DNA from: CBDBEU01 sp965204565 | Lineage (GTDB): Bacteria; Pseudomonadota; Alphaproteobacteria; Rhizobiales; TMED25 | DNA length: 64,000 nt | Reading direction: 5' to 3' | Assembly (NCBI GenBank): GCA_965204565.1 | Contig: CBDBEU010000003.1 | Coordinates: forward strand, 310,001 to 374,000 | In this document: positions 1-7,927 of the stretch, in pieces | Layout: every line of letters starts with the position of its first letter | How positions within the stretch are numbered: the first letter of the stretch is position 1 | Translations under genes and position numbers: made by a program | Notes under the pieces: model-generated | The model's input: only the letters and a program-made list of their open reading frames with translations | Told to the model about the DNA's origin: nothing | Databases searched by the model: none

Positions 1-622
1 TCCCGATTCTGGGGTCGGCGTCCGGCGCGTGGTCGGGCACGACATAGCCGGTATAGACAACCCGGTCGGCGAACTCGGCCGCCAGCGGCAGGGTGTCTTC
101 GAGACGGACGAAACCGATATCGCCATGTACGAGAATCTGGTCGAAATAGGTGGTCACCACATTGCGGATGACGTCGAGCCGCTCGGGTTTCTTGGGCGGC
201 ACCAGAATATCGCGGATCGAGGCGACGATCGCCGGCCGATTGGCCAAAGAGCGCTGATCCTCGATTAGGGGCACGAGTTCTGAGCGGAATTTCCAGCGCC
301 CGAAAGGAAACAGCTCGGTGAGGATCGCGGCGGGTTTCAGCTCACGCGCAAGCGCGATCAGGGCATCGCGGCGGCGGTTGAGAATTTCATCGCCAAGATC
401 AACGCCGTCAAGGCCAACCAGCCGCTTGAAGGTGACATCGGGGCTTGCCATCGGATCGAGCTGAACGATGTCAAAATCGCCAAGGCGCACATTTTTCAGC
501 GGAAACCCACCGGTGGCGATGGTGACGGTGGCGCCCTCAGCAACCAGACCGCGGGCAATGCGCACGGCGCGGTGGAAATGGCCGACGCCCAGAAGATGTG
601 TCACCCAGATCAGCACATGCAT
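1..622 (-). CDS. glycosyltransferase, MurG/GT28-like (partial, runs off left edge)
   Basis: Translating the minus strand from ATG at 622 gives an open frame to base 1 (about 207 codons) with no stop, so the C-terminus lies outside the window. The protein opens with MHVLIWVTHLLGVGHFHRA, the N-terminal nucleotide-sugar transferase pattern (VTHLLGxGHxxRA) also seen in the 3125-4384 gene. The visible half would be the acceptor-binding Rossmann domain; the donor-binding half is missing. It is the last visible gene of a four-gene glycosyltransferase operon and starts about 37 bp after the stop of the preceding gene. The substrate is unknown; a cytoplasmic role in surface-glycan or glycolipid assembly is inferred from context. 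Confidence 0.75.
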   Translation of the reverse strand, partial: MHVLIWVTHLLGVGHFHRAVRIARGLVAEGATVTIATGGFPLKNVRLGDFDIVQLDPMASPDVTFKRLVGLDGVDLGDEILNRRRDALIALARELKPAAILTELFPFGRWKFRSELVPLIEDQRSLANRPAIVASIRDILVPPKKPERLDVIRNVVTTYFDQILVHGDIGFVRLEDTLPLAAEFADRVVYTGYVVPDHAPDADPRIG

Positions 623-659
623 GTGTCAGCGTCCCATCGCGATTCTCGTGAGTATTCAG

Positions 660-1760
660 TCATGCGGCGTGCGCAAGTTGATCGAGGGCGGCGGACAATA
701 TGTGTGCCGCGCCGGTGAGCGAACGATCGCGCTCGATAAAGGTGCGCGCCTTGTCGCCGAGTGCCGAGCGCGCGCCCGGCTGTTCGATCAGCGCGCGGAT
801 CGCGGCACTGAAACAAGCCTCATTGCCTGCTTCGGTCAGCCGCCCCGAAATGCCATCGCGCACCACATTGGCGACACCTCGATGGTTCATGGCGACAACC
901 GGCAGACCAGCGGCCTGGGATTCGAGATAGATCATTCCATAGGCCTCGTCATATCCGGGCCAGACCAGAAGGTCGGCCCGCTCATAGGCGCATGCAAGCC
1001 CGTCCGGCTCAAGAGCGCCGAGAAAACTCACACGCCCAGACCCAAGCGGGGCGAGCGCTTGCTCGACTTCGGTGCGCGCCGGACCGTCGCCGGCGATTTC
1101 CAGATGCCAGTTGAGATCTTTGAGCGCGGCAAGGGCACGGCCCAGTATTCGGTAGCTCTCAACCTTGGCGCGGGCACGCATCATGCCAACGGCGAGCAAT
1201 CTGGGGGCGGTATTCTGCCGGCGCGGCGCAGGCGCGGGGCCCGGATCGATGAACGGCGGTAAATCGATCACCGGCGCTGAAAATCCGCGCGCCTTGGCAA
1301 GCTCGGCACGGTCATCCCTGGCCAGCAAGAACACAGCGTCAGCCTGGCCTAGCGCGCGCTCCACCGCATTATGGCCGCTTTTCCAGACGCCCTCGGCCCG
1401 CTTCATCGCAAAAGACGCCTCGGCAATCACGTAGGGGATTGCCAGCGCCTCGGCCACAGCCGGGCCGATCCAGTCCGGCGCGCGGTAATAAAGGTGATAG
1501 GTGAACCACAGATCCGGCCTGCGGGCGCCCTTGCCGGTCCATGCCTCAATCAGCCTTGCGGCCTCATCGCCACCCCGGCGCGCGATTTCCTGCTGGCACG
1601 CGATGGAATCTTCATTGGCATAGGCCCTGAGCGCGCTTGCCAGCTCAACCTTGTGGCCGGTTTTTTCAAGCGCGCGCATCAACAGGCGCGCCATCAGCCG
1701 ATCACCCGACGGAACCGGGTGGTCGGGAGATTTGAGGGGTGCGTAAAAGGCAATGCGCAT
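660..1760 (-). CDS. glycosyltransferase family 4-like (GT-B fold)
   Basis: This 366-residue protein has the two-domain GT-B layout. The N-terminus MRIAFYAPLKSPDHPVPSGD is a typical GT4 start with an acceptor-side loop. The C-terminal half has a donor-site motif, EAYGMIYLESQAAGLPVVAM, carrying the E-x7-E signature of retaining GT4 enzymes. There is no signal peptide or membrane segment, so it should be cytoplasmic. It begins 8 bp after the stop of the 1769-3064 gene, indicating co-transcription. The family transfers hexoses or related sugars from nucleotide-activated donors to glycans or lipids; acceptor and sugar cannot be told from sequence. Several plus-strand open frames here are antisense shadows. 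Confidence 0.85.
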   Translation of the reverse strand: MRIAFYAPLKSPDHPVPSGDRLMARLLMRALEKTGHKVELASALRAYANEDSIACQQEIARRGGDEAARLIEAWTGKGARRPDLWFTYHLYYRAPDWIGPAVAEALAIPYVIAEASFAMKRAEGVWKSGHNAVERALGQADAVFLLARDDRAELAKARGFSAPVIDLPPFIDPGPAPAPRRQNTAPRLLAVGMMRARAKVESYRILGRALAALKDLNWHLEIAGDGPARTEVEQALAPLGSGRVSFLGALEPDGLACAYERADLLVWPGYDEAYGMIYLESQAAGLPVVAMNHRGVANVVRDGISGRLTEAGNEACFSAAIRALIEQPGARSALGDKARTFIERDRSLTGAAHILSAALDQLAHAA

Positions 1761-1768
1761 GGGGCGCG

Positions 1769-3064
1769 CTATTCCGCTGCCGCCAGCGCGCCGTTCTTTT
1801 GATGCGCTAGGTCAAAGCGCACCAGTAGCCGGGTGAGACAGGCGGAGGCGGAAAATTCCCGCTCCAGCCTGTTGCGCCCGGCGGCACCAAGCAGCCGGCG
1901 CTCACCGGGATCGCGGATAAGACGCGCCAGAGCATTGGCCAGTGCTTCAGCATCATCGGGCGGCACCATGAGGCCGGTTTCGCCATCGTTGATCAGCTCT
2001 GGAAGAGCCGCCACGTCGGTGGCAAGGCAGGCAACCTCCTGGCTTTGCGCCTCCATCAGCACATTGGGCAGACCGTCGCGGTCACCGTCCTTGGCAATGC
2101 GGCTTGCAAGCACGAACACATCGGCCGCGCGCAACAGACCAATGACGTCGCCCTGGGCCTTGGCGCCGCGCCACTCGATGCGCTGGGCGATGCCGGCATG
2201 GCGCGCCTGTGCTTCCAGCTTGCTGCGGCCCTTGCCGCCGCCAATATGGACAAAGCGCCATTCAAGATCACGCGGCAGACTCGCCAATGCGTCGATCAGC
2301 ACGTCATAGCCCTTCTTTTCGACGATACGCCCGACCGAGGCGATCACCACCGGCGAATCCGCATCCCTGCCGTTGCCGCCCGAGGCGCGGGCTGGGGGAG
2401 GCGGGAAGCGATCCAGATCAAGCCCGTGATAGACCAGTTCGAAATCGTCTGCGCGAGCGAGCGGCGCCAATGCGGCCAGATGCTGATGGCCGTAGTGCGT
2501 GCAGGTCACGCCCCAGCGCGCGCGGGCGAGCTTGCCGCGCTTTTCCCATCCCGGACTCAGCCAGATATCCTTGGCATGGGCGGAAAAACTCCAGGTCAGG
2601 CCGGTCATGATCGCCGCATAGTCGGCCACCGATGACGGCGTGTGGAGGAAATGCGCATGGATATGGGTGATTTCGGACGGCATTTCGGCTGCCAGCACCA
2701 GCGCCTGGCCAAAACGGCGAATGCGGTTGGGCGTCAGGTCGCGCCGCAGATCGGCGAGGAATTGAGACCGCGTGGGTCTGTATCCGGCGCACCTTCGCAC
2801 CCGTGCAAAGGCGCGGAGCACGCGAAGCGGCTCCTGATAAAGATATTCAGGCAGATAGGTGACGGGGGCTACGATTTCTTCATGCACCGGATGGCGCGCT
2901 TTTTCGGTCGGAAAACGCATGGAATAGATGCGCGCCTTGAGCCCGGCCTTTTCCAAAGCAGCAATTTCCTGAGCGATAAAGGTCTCCGACAGACGCGGAT
3001 AGCCTTTCAAGACAAACGCCACGGTACCCATCTGCGGGTCTGCTTTGTGAGAAACCTGTTCCAT
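1769..3064 (-). CDS. glycosyltransferase family 4-like, WcaL/colanic-acid type
   Basis: This 431-residue GT-B protein begins MEQVSHKADPQMGTVAFVLKGYPRLSETFI. The segment KGYPRLSETFIAQEI is characteristic of the colanic-acid-type glycosyltransferases related to WcaL/AmsK. The donor domain shows VGRIVEKKGYDVLIDAL, then a glycine-rich loop GGGKGRSKL, then DRDGLPNVLMEAQSQ with the E-x7-E region. The true start may be the internal Met (MGTVAFVLK), since family members start close to the KGYPRLSE motif. It sits between two other transferases with tight spacing downstream (8 bp). It probably works on exopolysaccharide or a glycolipid; the exact step is unknown. Confidence 0.86.
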   Translation of the reverse strand: MEQVSHKADPQMGTVAFVLKGYPRLSETFIAQEIAALEKAGLKARIYSMRFPTEKARHPVHEEIVAPVTYLPEYLYQEPLRVLRAFARVRRCAGYRPTRSQFLADLRRDLTPNRIRRFGQALVLAAEMPSEITHIHAHFLHTPSSVADYAAIMTGLTWSFSAHAKDIWLSPGWEKRGKLARARWGVTCTHYGHQHLAALAPLARADDFELVYHGLDLDRFPPPPARASGGNGRDADSPVVIASVGRIVEKKGYDVLIDALASLPRDLEWRFVHIGGGKGRSKLEAQARHAGIAQRIEWRGAKAQGDVIGLLRAADVFVLASRIAKDGDRDGLPNVLMEAQSQEVACLATDVAALPELINDGETGLMVPPDDAEALANALARLIRDPGERRLLGAAGRNRLEREFSASACLTRLLVRFDLAHQKNGALAAAE

Positions 3065-3124
3065 GTTCAGGATATGTCGCGCCTCAAGGGTGGCAGGACA
3101 AGGGACGGCGGGAAAAGGGTGGGC

Positions 3125-4384
3125 CTATTCGCCGCCAGCCAGGGCACGCGGGTGCGCAGTTGGTGGCGGCGCCTCATCTTCATCGCGGCCATCAAGCCAT
3201 GCGGCAACCTGGCGGGTGACGATTTCAAAGCCCGAGAGCAGCGAATCCTCCATCACCGATGAAGGCAAGGGCTGATTCATCAATGCATCAAGCTCGCTTG
3301 CCAGAACCGCAGGATCGCACGGATGGCCCGACTGTTCCATCGGGTCGATCAACATGCGCACCAGACCCAAGGCCACCGCGCGCTCGGTGCGCAGGAACTG
3401 CTCACGCCGCGGCATCATGCGCGGCACGATCAGCGCCGGTTTATCGAATGTCAGTACCTCGCAGAACGTGTTGTAACCGCCCATGCATACCACCGTCCTG
3501 GCGCGCGAAAGGAGCTGTTCCATGCGGTTGTGGAACACAATCACGTCAACATTATCGAGCAGTGCCGCACGCTCCTGAAACTCGACCTGGTGCTCAGTGG
3601 CCATGAAGGGACCAAGAACCAGAAGCGCCGGAAGGGGCAGGCTGGTCTGGGTCTCATAAGCCGTCAGCACCCAGTCGATCAGACCTTCGCCATCGCCGCC
3701 GCCGCCCGTGGTGACCAGAATATAGGGTTCATTGGTGATTTCCGGCCAATGCTCATGGGGCTCCAGTTCAGGCAGCGGGCGGGGCAAATAGCCGGTGAAT
3801 ACAATCTTTTCACGGACTGACGGATCAAGCCCCATACCCTCCAGCGGGTCGTACATCTGGTGGGTGCCATAGACCCAGATCTCGTCATACAGCGTCTCAA
3901 TGGCGGGGACCGCGCGCTTGCGCTCCCATTCCGGCTTCAACAGATCGATCTCGTCGAGAACATCGCGCAGCCCCAAAACCAAGCGGGTGCCGCGCGATTT
4001 GAGCTTGTGCAGCGTGTCTTCGATCTCGCCGCGAAAACCCAGCGGTTCCTTGTCGACAATAAAGATGTCGGGCGCGAAGACATCCGCCGTGCGTTCGATG
4101 ATTGCCTGGCGGATATGCACCGTATCGTCGATGTCCATATGCAGATTGAGCGCTGTGTAGTCACCGTTTCTGAGCTTGATGACGCCGGGAACGCGTACGA
4201 AATCGACCCGTGAACGGAAATCGAAGGCGCCGATAATCGATGATCCGGTAAGGATCAAAACCGACAAATTGCGAAAATTCTCAACCAGGGAATGGGCGAT
4301 AGCCCGGCATCGACGCAGATGGCCAAGGCCAAATGTGTCATGGCTATACATCAAAATGCGCGGGCCATTCTTATGCGGCGGCAT
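3125..4384 (-). CDS. glycosyltransferase, MurG/GT28-like
   Basis: This 419-residue protein starts MPPHKNGPRILMYSHDTFGL. The N-terminal motif FGLGHLRRCRAIAHSL is an acceptor-side glycine loop like that of MurG-type enzymes. The C-terminal half has VTTGGGGDGEGLIDW and CMGGYNTFCEVLTFDKPALI, the donor-binding GGYNT...E...PALIVPR pattern of GT28 C-terminal domains. It is the first gene of the minus-strand operon, divergent from the ABC protein at 4605 across about 220 bp, which must hold both promoters. No membrane helices are evident. The 1-622 gene is a paralogue, so the operon carries two GT28-like and two GT4-like enzymes. Confidence 0.85.
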   Translation of the reverse strand: MPPHKNGPRILMYSHDTFGLGHLRRCRAIAHSLVENFRNLSVLILTGSSIIGAFDFRSRVDFVRVPGVIKLRNGDYTALNLHMDIDDTVHIRQAIIERTADVFAPDIFIVDKEPLGFRGEIEDTLHKLKSRGTRLVLGLRDVLDEIDLLKPEWERKRAVPAIETLYDEIWVYGTHQMYDPLEGMGLDPSVREKIVFTGYLPRPLPELEPHEHWPEITNEPYILVTTGGGGDGEGLIDWVLTAYETQTSLPLPALLVLGPFMATEHQVEFQERAALLDNVDVIVFHNRMEQLLSRARTVVCMGGYNTFCEVLTFDKPALIVPRMMPRREQFLRTERAVALGLVRMLIDPMEQSGHPCDPAVLASELDALMNQPLPSSVMEDSLLSGFEIVTRQVAAWLDGRDEDEAPPPTAHPRALAGGE

Positions 4385-4604
4385 CGCGAAAAACCCGATG
4401 TTACTTGGTCGATAGTTCGCGGGATCGGGTGCTGGCCGTCAAACCCGCGCGATGGCCCTGTCGTTACGTTGAGCTAATCCTAGCAGATTTGGCGGGCTGC
4501 CAAAACAAGAAGCAGCACATCGGAGTGACTTTTGTGCCAGCCCATTTCCGGCGTCAGCAACGCCGCTACGTGGGGACAAATTCTTTGACCCCCCGGAGTG
4601 CCTC

Positions 4605-7373
4605 ATGTCTAATCCGGGTAGATGGCATGATGAAGGGCTGACCGCCTCCCGGGAGATGGAACCGAATCTTTTCAAGTATATATGGCGTCACAGCCGACAG
4701 GAGCAGATCTGGGTCCTAGCGGTGGTGCTGTTGTCGTTGCCATTCTATTTCATGGCGCTCGACCTGCCCAAACGGATCGTCAACAGCCCGATTCAGGGTC
4801 AGGGTTTTGAACGGCCCGACGCCACTGCGACATTTCTTGACCTGAATTTCGGCGTTCCGGATTTCCTGCAGGGGATTTTCGGCGAACGTCTCAATCTGTT
4901 CGGCGGCTTCGAACTGGAGCGGTTTTCCTATCTTCTCGCCCTGTCGATAACGTTCCTGATGTTTGTGTGCATCAACGGGCTGTTCAAGTTCTATATCAAT
5001 TCATACAAGGGCAAGATGGGCGAACGCATGTTGCGCCGGTTGCGTTATGAGTTGGTCGATCGCCTGCTGCGCTTTCCCCTGACGCAGTTCCGAAAAGTGC
5101 GCCCCTCGGAAGCTGCGACCATGGTCAAGGACGAGGTGGAGCCGCTGGGCGGGTTCATCGGCGATGCCTTTGTGGCGCCGGTGTTTCTTGGCGGCCAGGC
5201 GCTGACGGCGCTGATTTTCATCCTTTTGCAGAGCGTATGGCTAGGCGCCATGGCGTGCGGCATCATCTTTGTCCAGTCGGTGCTGATCCCTAGACTGCGC
5301 CGGCGGCTTCTGGTGCTTGGCAAGCAGCGCCAACTGACCGCGCGCGAACTTGCAGGGCGGGTTGGCGAGATTGTCGAGGGCGTTGCCGAGGTGCGCGCCA
5401 ACGATACCTCAAACTATGAGCGCGCCGATATTACGCGCCGGCTCGGCCAGATTTTCTGGATTCGCTTCGAAATCTATCAGCGGAAGTTTTTTGTCAAATT
5501 TCTCAATAACTTCCTCGCGCAGTTCACGCCATTCCTGTTCTATTTGGTGGGCGGCTATTTCGCTATTCGAGGCAATATCGATATCGGCCAGTTGGTCGCC
5601 GTGATCGCAGCCTACAAGGACCTGCCATCGCCGATCAAGGAGCTGATCGACTGGGACCAGCAGCGTCTCGATATCCAGATCAAATACCAGCAGGTGGCCG
5701 ATCAGTTCGCGCCAGACAACATGCTGGCGCCGGAAATGCAGACACCGCAGCTTGAGCCTGTCGCCCCGCTCAGCGGCGATATTTCGGTACGCCGTCTGAC
5801 GCTGGCCGATGAGGGCGGGGCGAAGATGGTCGACTCGGTGAGTTTCAACTTCGCCATGGGCGAGCACATTGCCGCGGTCGGATCGGTCAATAGCGGCGGG
5901 GAATATGTGGCCGAGGCGCTGGCCAAGCTGATCGTGCCGGCAAGCGGCACGATCCTGGTCGATGGACACGATCTCAACGACATGCCCGAATCAATCACCG
6001 GCAGGCGTATCGCCTATGTCGCACCTGATGTGTATCTGCGCCCGCTTTCGATCGCCGACAATCTGCTTTACGGGTTGCGCCACGTGCCAACGCGCGGTGC
6101 TTCGCGCAGCGACGAGGAACCGCAGGATCGCGAAAGACGGTTGTTCGAAGCAAGCAAGGCCGGCAATCTGATGCTCGATCCCGAAGCCGATTGGACCGAT
6201 TATGACGCGGCCGGGGCTGCCGGTCCGGAAGAGCTGGATGCGCGCATTATCGAGGCGCTGAACCAGGTTGGCCTGGCCGACAATATTTTCGAGTTCGGCC
6301 TGCGCGGCACCATTGACCCGGCGCAGCAATCTGATCTTGCGGTGCGCTTTGTCACCGCGCGGCGCGAACTCAGGCAACAGCTCGACGACCCGGAAATGGC
6401 GCAACTGATCGAGCCGTTCGAGCCCGACCGCTACAATTTCCAGGCAACAGTTGCGGAAAATCTGCTGTTCGGAACGCCGGTTGGTCAGGATTTCACGCCG
6501 GCAAGCCTAGCGTCCGATCCTTATATCCTTCAAACTCTGGAGGCTGCCGATCTTTACCGGGAACTGCTGGTGATGGGCCATTCCATCGCCTCAACGGTGG
6601 TGGAACTGTTCGCCGATCTGCCGCCCGATCATCCGTTCTTCGAACAGGTCAGCTTTATGGCAGCGGAGGATCTGCCCGACTATGAAGCGATCGTGAAGCG
6701 CGTGTCGGCGAGCGATCCGGTCTCGGCAAACGAACAGGACTGCGAGAGGCTGCTCAGCCTGCCATTTTCCTATATCGAACCGCGCCACCGTCTGGGCCTG
6801 CTCGATGACGATCAGGCGGCGAATATTCTCAAGGGCCGCGTCCTGTTTCACCAGAATCTGCCTGAAGACCGGCGCCAGGCGATCGAGTTCTACGATCCGG
6901 GAAACTACAACGCCGCTTCAAGCCTACAGGACAACATCCTGCTCGGGCGCATCGCCTATGGCGTTGCCGGCGCGCAGGAGCGCATCGGCACCGCGATCCG
7001 TGAAGTTCTGGCCAGCCTCGATCTGACCCAGGACGTGTTCAGGATCGGCCTTGATTACAATGTCGGCAATGGCGGCAAACGGCTCAATGTCGTGCAGCGA
7101 CAGAAAATATCGTTGGCGCGCGCACTACTCAAACGGCCCGACCTGATTGTCGTCAACCGCGCGCTTGCCGCACTCGATCCGGTGAGCCAGGACGAGATTA
7201 TCGACAATGTGCGCAAGGCAGTCACCAGTGACGGCCGTTCGACGGCAATCTTCTGGGTGGTGGCGCGGCCTGAAATGGCGAAGCGGTTCGACATCGCTCT
7301 GGTGTTTGAAGACGGCCGGCTGATGCGCCAGGGACAGCCCGCGCAGACCGCTGAATGGGACAGACGAGATTGA
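4605..7373 (+). CDS. ABC exporter-like membrane protein with degenerate, expanded nucleotide-binding region
   Basis: This 922-residue protein has N-terminal hydrophobic helices (about residues 35-52, 108-130, 195-235, 310-330) arranged like a type I ABC exporter domain. The C-terminal half aligns in order with an ABC ATPase but lacks key residues. The Walker A position reads GSVNSGGEY (about 426-434) with no GKS/T. There is no LSGGQ, only VVQRQKISLARALLKRPD near 830-850. The Walker B region reads DLIVVNRALAALD without the catalytic Asp-Glu pair. The region is about twice normal length (about 390-915) and has three copies of the post-Q-loop motif: SIADNLLYG (~482), TVAENLLFG (~615), SLQDNILLG (~773). 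Start 4605 has GGAG 6 bp upstream. It is followed by a cNMP-binding protein and a cyclase. ATP hydrolysis is doubtful; the substrate is unknown. Confidence 0.82.
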   Translation: MSNPGRWHDEGLTASREMEPNLFKYIWRHSRQEQIWVLAVVLLSLPFYFMALDLPKRIVNSPIQGQGFERPDATATFLDLNFGVPDFLQGIFGERLNLFGGFELERFSYLLALSITFLMFVCINGLFKFYINSYKGKMGERMLRRLRYELVDRLLRFPLTQFRKVRPSEAATMVKDEVEPLGGFIGDAFVAPVFLGGQALTALIFILLQSVWLGAMACGIIFVQSVLIPRLRRRLLVLGKQRQLTARELAGRVGEIVEGVAEVRANDTSNYERADITRRLGQIFWIRFEIYQRKFFVKFLNNFLAQFTPFLFYLVGGYFAIRGNIDIGQLVAVIAAYKDLPSPIKELIDWDQQRLDIQIKYQQVADQFAPDNMLAPEMQTPQLEPVAPLSGDISVRRLTLADEGGAKMVDSVSFNFAMGEHIAAVGSVNSGGEYVAEALAKLIVPASGTILVDGHDLNDMPESITGRRIAYVAPDVYLRPLSIADNLLYGLRHVPTRGASRSDEEPQDRERRLFEASKAGNLMLDPEADWTDYDAAGAAGPEELDARIIEALNQVGLADNIFEFGLRGTIDPAQQSDLAVRFVTARRELRQQLDDPEMAQLIEPFEPDRYNFQATVAENLLFGTPVGQDFTPASLASDPYILQTLEAADLYRELLVMGHSIASTVVELFADLPPDHPFFEQVSFMAAEDLPDYEAIVKRVSASDPVSANEQDCERLLSLPFSYIEPRHRLGLLDDDQAANILKGRVLFHQNLPEDRRQAIEFYDPGNYNAASSLQDNILLGRIAYGVAGAQERIGTAIREVLASLDLTQDVFRIGLDYNVGNGGKRLNVVQRQKISLARALLKRPDLIVVNRALAALDPVSQDEIIDNVRKAVTSDGRSTAIFWVVARPEMAKRFDIALVFEDGRLMRQGQPAQTAEWDRRD

Positions 7374-7437
7374 AGCTGTCGGGGCGTGAGAGTGATGCTT
7401 AAACCAAACACCACTCAGTAAAGAGTTGGGGTAGCAC

Positions 7438-7911
7438 ATGGCCAAGAAGCTGGATGAAGAAGTCGAACTGCTGCGCCGTATTCCGATTTTCGCAAAGATC
7501 GAACCGTCGCGGCTGAAATTGCTCGCTTTTACGTCTGAACGGGTGACCTATGAACCCGGCCAGGAACTTTGCCGTCAGGGAGATATCGGCGATGCCGCCT
7601 ATCTGGTGATTTCCGGCGAGGCCGAAATTCTGGTCGACACGCCAGCGGGACCGTTGAAAATCGCCGAAGTATCAAAAAACGCGCTGGTCGGCGAAATCGC
7701 CATCATCAACGAGGTGCCGCGCACCGCGACGGTAAAGGCCGGAACGCGGGTCGAGGCACTCAGAATCACCAAGGATCATTTCTTGCGTTTGGTGGCGGAA
7801 TTCCCGCAGATCGCAATTGAGATCATGCGGGTGCTGGCAACACGCCTCAGCTGCACCAATGAGGAGCTGACCGACGCGCGCCGCCAGCTTGCCGAGCTGG
7901 CCGGGAGTTAG
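7438..7911 (+). CDS. cyclic nucleotide-binding domain protein (no HTH)
   Basis: This 157-residue protein is a single cNMP-binding fold. The beta-roll is visible, with YEPGQELCRQGDIGDAAYLV and then the phosphate-binding cassette GEIAIINEVPRTATV, which keeps the Gly-Glu and Pro-Arg positions that contact cyclic nucleotide in CRP and PKA. The protein ends shortly after the C-helix, leaving no room for the winged helix of CRP/FNR regulators. It is therefore more likely a cytoplasmic sensor or scaffold than a transcription factor. It lies 64 bp after the ABC-like gene and 16 bp before the cyclase start. The order effector, sensor, cyclase suggests a local cAMP/cGMP circuit; this link is inferred. 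Confidence 0.85.
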   Translation: MAKKLDEEVELLRRIPIFAKIEPSRLKLLAFTSERVTYEPGQELCRQGDIGDAAYLVISGEAEILVDTPAGPLKIAEVSKNALVGEIAIINEVPRTATVKAGTRVEALRITKDHFLRLVAEFPQIAIEIMRVLATRLSCTNEELTDARRQLAELAGS

Positions 7912-7927
7912 CGCACAGGAGGTCAAT

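Noticed and set aside
468..1262. Long plus-strand frame of 264 codons
   Set aside because: It is antisense to two glycosyltransferases, has no family resemblance, and is the usual GC-rich shadow.
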